Assembly: GCF_004522175.1 (NCBI RefSeq)
Contig: NZ_SDEB01000030.1
Coordinates: forward strand, 1 to 36,409
Reading direction: 5' to 3'
Length of the DNA: 36,409 nucleotides
Source: Paracoccus ravus
GTDB taxonomy: Bacteria > Pseudomonadota > Alphaproteobacteria > Rhodobacterales > Rhodobacteraceae
In this document: piece after piece, positions 34,627 to 36,409 of the stretch
How positions within the stretch are numbered: the first letter of the stretch is position 1
Layout: every line of letters begins with the position of its first letter
Position numbers and translations under genes: made by a program
Notes under the pieces: model-generated
The model's database searches: none
What the model was told of the DNA's origin: nothing
The model's input: the letters and a program-made list of their open reading frames with translations, nothing else

Positions 34627-34791
34627 TCAGGCCTCGGGTCGTTCCAGTGCCGCGGCCAGACATGCGGCCAGTTCGCGCAGGCGGGCCGATATCGGCTCTC
34701 GGCCAGTCTGCTCGATAAGCTCGGACAGCGCCTTTTCGAGTTCCGGGCCCAGTTCGGGTATTTCAATGTTTTTCTGCATAAGATGGCTCAT
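34627..34791 (-). CDS. nepR: NepR-like anti-sigma factor
   Basis: 54 codons from ATG 34791: MSHLMQKNIEIPELGPELEK, ALSELIEQTGREPISARLRE, LAACLAAALERPEA. Short length, an N-terminal unstructured part, and a helix with L..l...REPi..R...L are typical of NepR, which binds EcfG and is sequestered by PhyR. The gene is 92 bases upstream of ecfG on the same strand, the usual nepR-ecfG order. Similarity is modest, and position supports the call as much as the sequence. Confidence 0.65.
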   Translation of the reverse strand: MSHLMQKNIEIPELGPELEKALSELIEQTGREPISARLRELAACLAAALERPEA

Positions 34792-35047
34792 TCATCGTCC
34801 TTTCCCGCGCAAAACCTTTGAGCGGCGGGGATGTTACAGGCATGCCCCGGCATTTCCCTCACAAACGCGCGAAGCCAAGCGTGACCCGGTATTTCAAAAC
34901 TCGGGGGGGGCGTGGGAAGCGCCGCGCGCACGCATCCCCACTCATCCGTGCCATGGCTGACACGCCTGGGTCTGCGTCAGCAAAGCCGCGATGCCGCAGC
35001 GAGCACGGTGGCAATGGCTCCAGCCGAAATTCTATCTGGCCGGTCGG

Positions 35048-35692
35048 CTAGAGTTTGCTTCCCCCCGGCTGCTTGCGATTGAGGTCGCTGCGGCGGTTGG
35101 GGTCCTCGGTCACCTCATTTGCGGGGTCGATGCGCTGCTGGCGCTGGTCGATGATACGGGGGCCCGGATGTCGCAGCGCCTCGGGGCCGCCATGTGTCAG
35201 CGGAGGTTCGCGATGCGGCATGGTCCCTGCCCTTCCTCGCCTCGCCCGGCTTGGCGCAAGCTGCGGCAAACCCACCGCCAGCCCGGCCCCCATCGCAATG
35301 AAGCCGCAGATCACGGCGGGAAAGGACAGCGAGAGATGCCAGCCCGGGCTGAGCCTCTCTGGCAGAATGCCGTAATCGATCACGAGGGCGAGCAGCGCCG
35401 TGCCGAAGCCCGCCAAGACCGCGGAGCCGACCCATCCCATGAGCAGAAATGCAATTGCCGCCCAGAAGATGCAGGATGCGACATGGATCAGCAATCCCAA
35501 CACGGTATGGCCCAGATCGACTTCGCGGATCTGGGCGACTTCCGGCCCGTAAAGCGCTTGGGTCGTGACATTGAGGGGCATCCAGAACGGCTGGCCCGCC
35601 AGCGCGGCCAGCACGCCCAGAACGACAAGCGAGAAGGCCGCAGCAACCATGCCGGCCCGCAGGATGCCGCCTGCCTTAAATGAAGTGTTCAT
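35048..35692 (-). CDS. membrane protein of unknown function
   Basis: 214 codons from ATG 35692 after GAGGTAGAG. Four membrane segments are visible in residues 1-140 (ILRAGMVAAAFSLVVLGVLA, TVLGLLIHVASCIFWAAIAF, GSAVLAGFGTALLALVIDYG, SFPAVICGFIAMGAGLAVGL). The last 70 residues are polar and arginine-rich and may be a weakly conserved tail. No family is recognised. It lies upstream of nepR on the same strand; the 256 bases between hold no gene. Confidence 0.6.
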   Translation of the reverse strand: MNTSFKAGGILRAGMVAAAFSLVVLGVLAALAGQPFWMPLNVTTQALYGPEVAQIREVDLGHTVLGLLIHVASCIFWAAIAFLLMGWVGSAVLAGFGTALLALVIDYGILPERLSPGWHLSLSFPAVICGFIAMGAGLAVGLPQLAPSRARRGRAGTMPHREPPLTHGGPEALRHPGPRIIDQRQQRIDPANEVTEDPNRRSDLNRKQPGGSKL

Positions 35693-35845
35693 CTCTACCT
35701 CGCAGCCATGTTTCCTGTGTCGCGAACCCCCGGACGCACAGAAATGTTTCGCTCCGCCCCTCACATGACCGAGAGGTAAGGCCTGCCGCTTTGATCCGGT
35801 TTGGCGGTGCTAAGACGATAACGGCAGGGGAAAGCACGACGTCCG

Positions 35846-36188
35846 ACATCGGCGCGACGCTTCACCTCCCTATTCCGACGCTCGATGAATTGGTGCTGCA
35901 TAAATTGGCGCGGTGCTGGCGGGGAGTTTGCGCCGTCCCGCGAAGCGGCAAACCGTCCGTCCGATGGACGGTTTGAGGCAAGAACGGGCGGAGCCCATTT
36001 AGGCGAGCACATCATGCTCGATCTCGTCCATCAGATCCACGAGTTTTGACCATCCGGGCGAACCTGCTCAGTCATCGTGCGCAAGGTTTCCGAGACATGG
36101 GTGCGAGCGGGTTGATCGAATGCCTAGCGGATCGCCGCGGCCACAACGGAGGAGGCATGCGCAAGGGCGTTGCGCATCCAATGCACTC
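35846..36188 (-). mobile_element. IS256 transposase remnant (3' half), decayed
   Basis: The minus strand reads RNALAHASSVVAAAIR, stop, AFDQPARTHVSETL, EHDVLA, stop, then PRQHRA and RREVKRRADV-like sequence near 35850. This is the middle and C-terminal part of the IS256 transposase with stops, a small deletion (HVSRGQHT to HASS) and an insert at 35925-35994. It is cut by an IS1182-type element near 36189. Confidence 0.7.
35925..35994. repeat. 70-bp insert with hairpin in the second IS256 copy
   Basis: Lies between EHDVLA-M and PRQHR, where the family has one or two residues. AAACCGTCC (35950-35958) pairs with GGACGGTTT (35966-35974) around 7 bases. Confidence 0.55.
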
Positions 36189-36409
36189 GGGGGCTGTTGA
36201 AAAACCCATGCTTCACTGATTCCATGGGCCAGGACTTTGATGCGGGTGCCAGGATGATTGGTCATCAAAACCGAAATCAGCTCGAGTTTTTCGTCTGCGG
36301 GTCGCTGCGTGACCTTGTGCCGGATGATCATGTCCTTGCCCGCGTCGACCGCGTGCTCCACCTCGGCTGGTTAGCCGAGGATGTCGCCGATCTCTACTCT
36401 GCCGGTACG
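36189..36409 (+). mobile_element. IS1182-type element, left end (continues beyond the window)
   Basis: IS256 sequence stops at about 36188, and GGGGCTGTTGAAAAACCC follows, typical of IS1182 ends. A transposase frame starts 65 bases further on. The right end is outside the window. Confidence 0.6.
36254..36409 (+). CDS. IS1182-family transposase, N-terminal part
   Basis: From ATG 36254 the frame reads MIGHQNRNQLEFFVCGSLRD, LVPDDHVLARVDRVLHLGWL and AEDVADLYSAGT to the right edge. SLRDLVPDDHvLrrVd.vLdLsWL...Va..Y is the conserved N-terminus of IS1182 (IS5-like DDE) transposases. It is open to the end of the window, so about 52 of 450 or so residues are seen. Confidence 0.75.
   Translation, partial: MIGHQNRNQLEFFVCGSLRDLVPDDHVLARVDRVLHLGWLAEDVADLYSAGT

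Noticed and set aside
34792..35047. EcfG-type promoter upstream of nepR
   Set aside because: The best candidate has GGAAA followed by TAAC instead of CGTT, which is too weak.

Overview
The window reads as alphaproteobacterial DNA of the Rhodobacterales/Paracoccus type. It is GC-rich, and its genes include an imuA/imuB mutasome locus, an EcfG-type sigma factor with a NepR-like partner, a caa3-like oxidase operon and a pxp (5-oxoprolinase-like) operon. There are no rRNA genes and I saw no tRNA genes. I assign the group from gene content and protein style, not from a database match.

The left half (1-18.2 kb) is an accessory zone in decay. A few intact genes or small operons stand among many fragments. 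Intact: imuB running off the left edge, a DUF1801 protein, a YciI-like protein, a CPA1 Na+/H+ antiporter, an M29 aminopeptidase, a LysR regulator, and a TetR-MDR reductase-DUF1330 cluster. Broken: imuA (two pieces in opposite orientation), SRAP, an alpha/beta hydrolase, an F420-reductase-like gene with one amber codon, ada joined to an SDR tail, an RTX protein, XdhC joined to a PQQ sugar dehydrogenase tail, an arylsulfatase, and an integrase-excisionase-GIY-YIG remnant of an integrative element. An IS256-family element (13501-15014) sits in this zone. Its transposase gene carries four separate short insertions with hairpin-like symmetry, and two further IS256 remnants occur at 17.7 kb and 35.9 kb.

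The middle (18.3-24.1 kb) is a compact minus-strand operon: pxpA, fused pxpBC, biotin carboxylase-BCCP, a DUF1989 protein, and a truncated maleate isomerase-like gene. A divergent GntR regulator faces it across a short intergenic region with two inverted repeats. Biotin carboxylase-BCCP plus PxpBC together match the parts of a urea-carboxylase-type enzyme, so the operon looks like a carboxylation-dependent amide or lactam degradation pathway.

The right part (26.2-33.7 kb) is a plus-strand respiratory cluster: a DUF2231-like membrane protein, a periplasmic PQQ-type sugar dehydrogenase, CuA/heme-c oxidase subunit II, a fused subunit I/III, a small membrane protein, a CtaG-like assembly factor and a triheme cytochrome c. 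Together they could form a short chain from sugar to oxygen. The K-channel lysine of subunit I is a glutamine. Beyond it lie nepR-ecfG, a membrane protein, an IS256 remnant and the start of an IS1182-type element that runs off the right edge.
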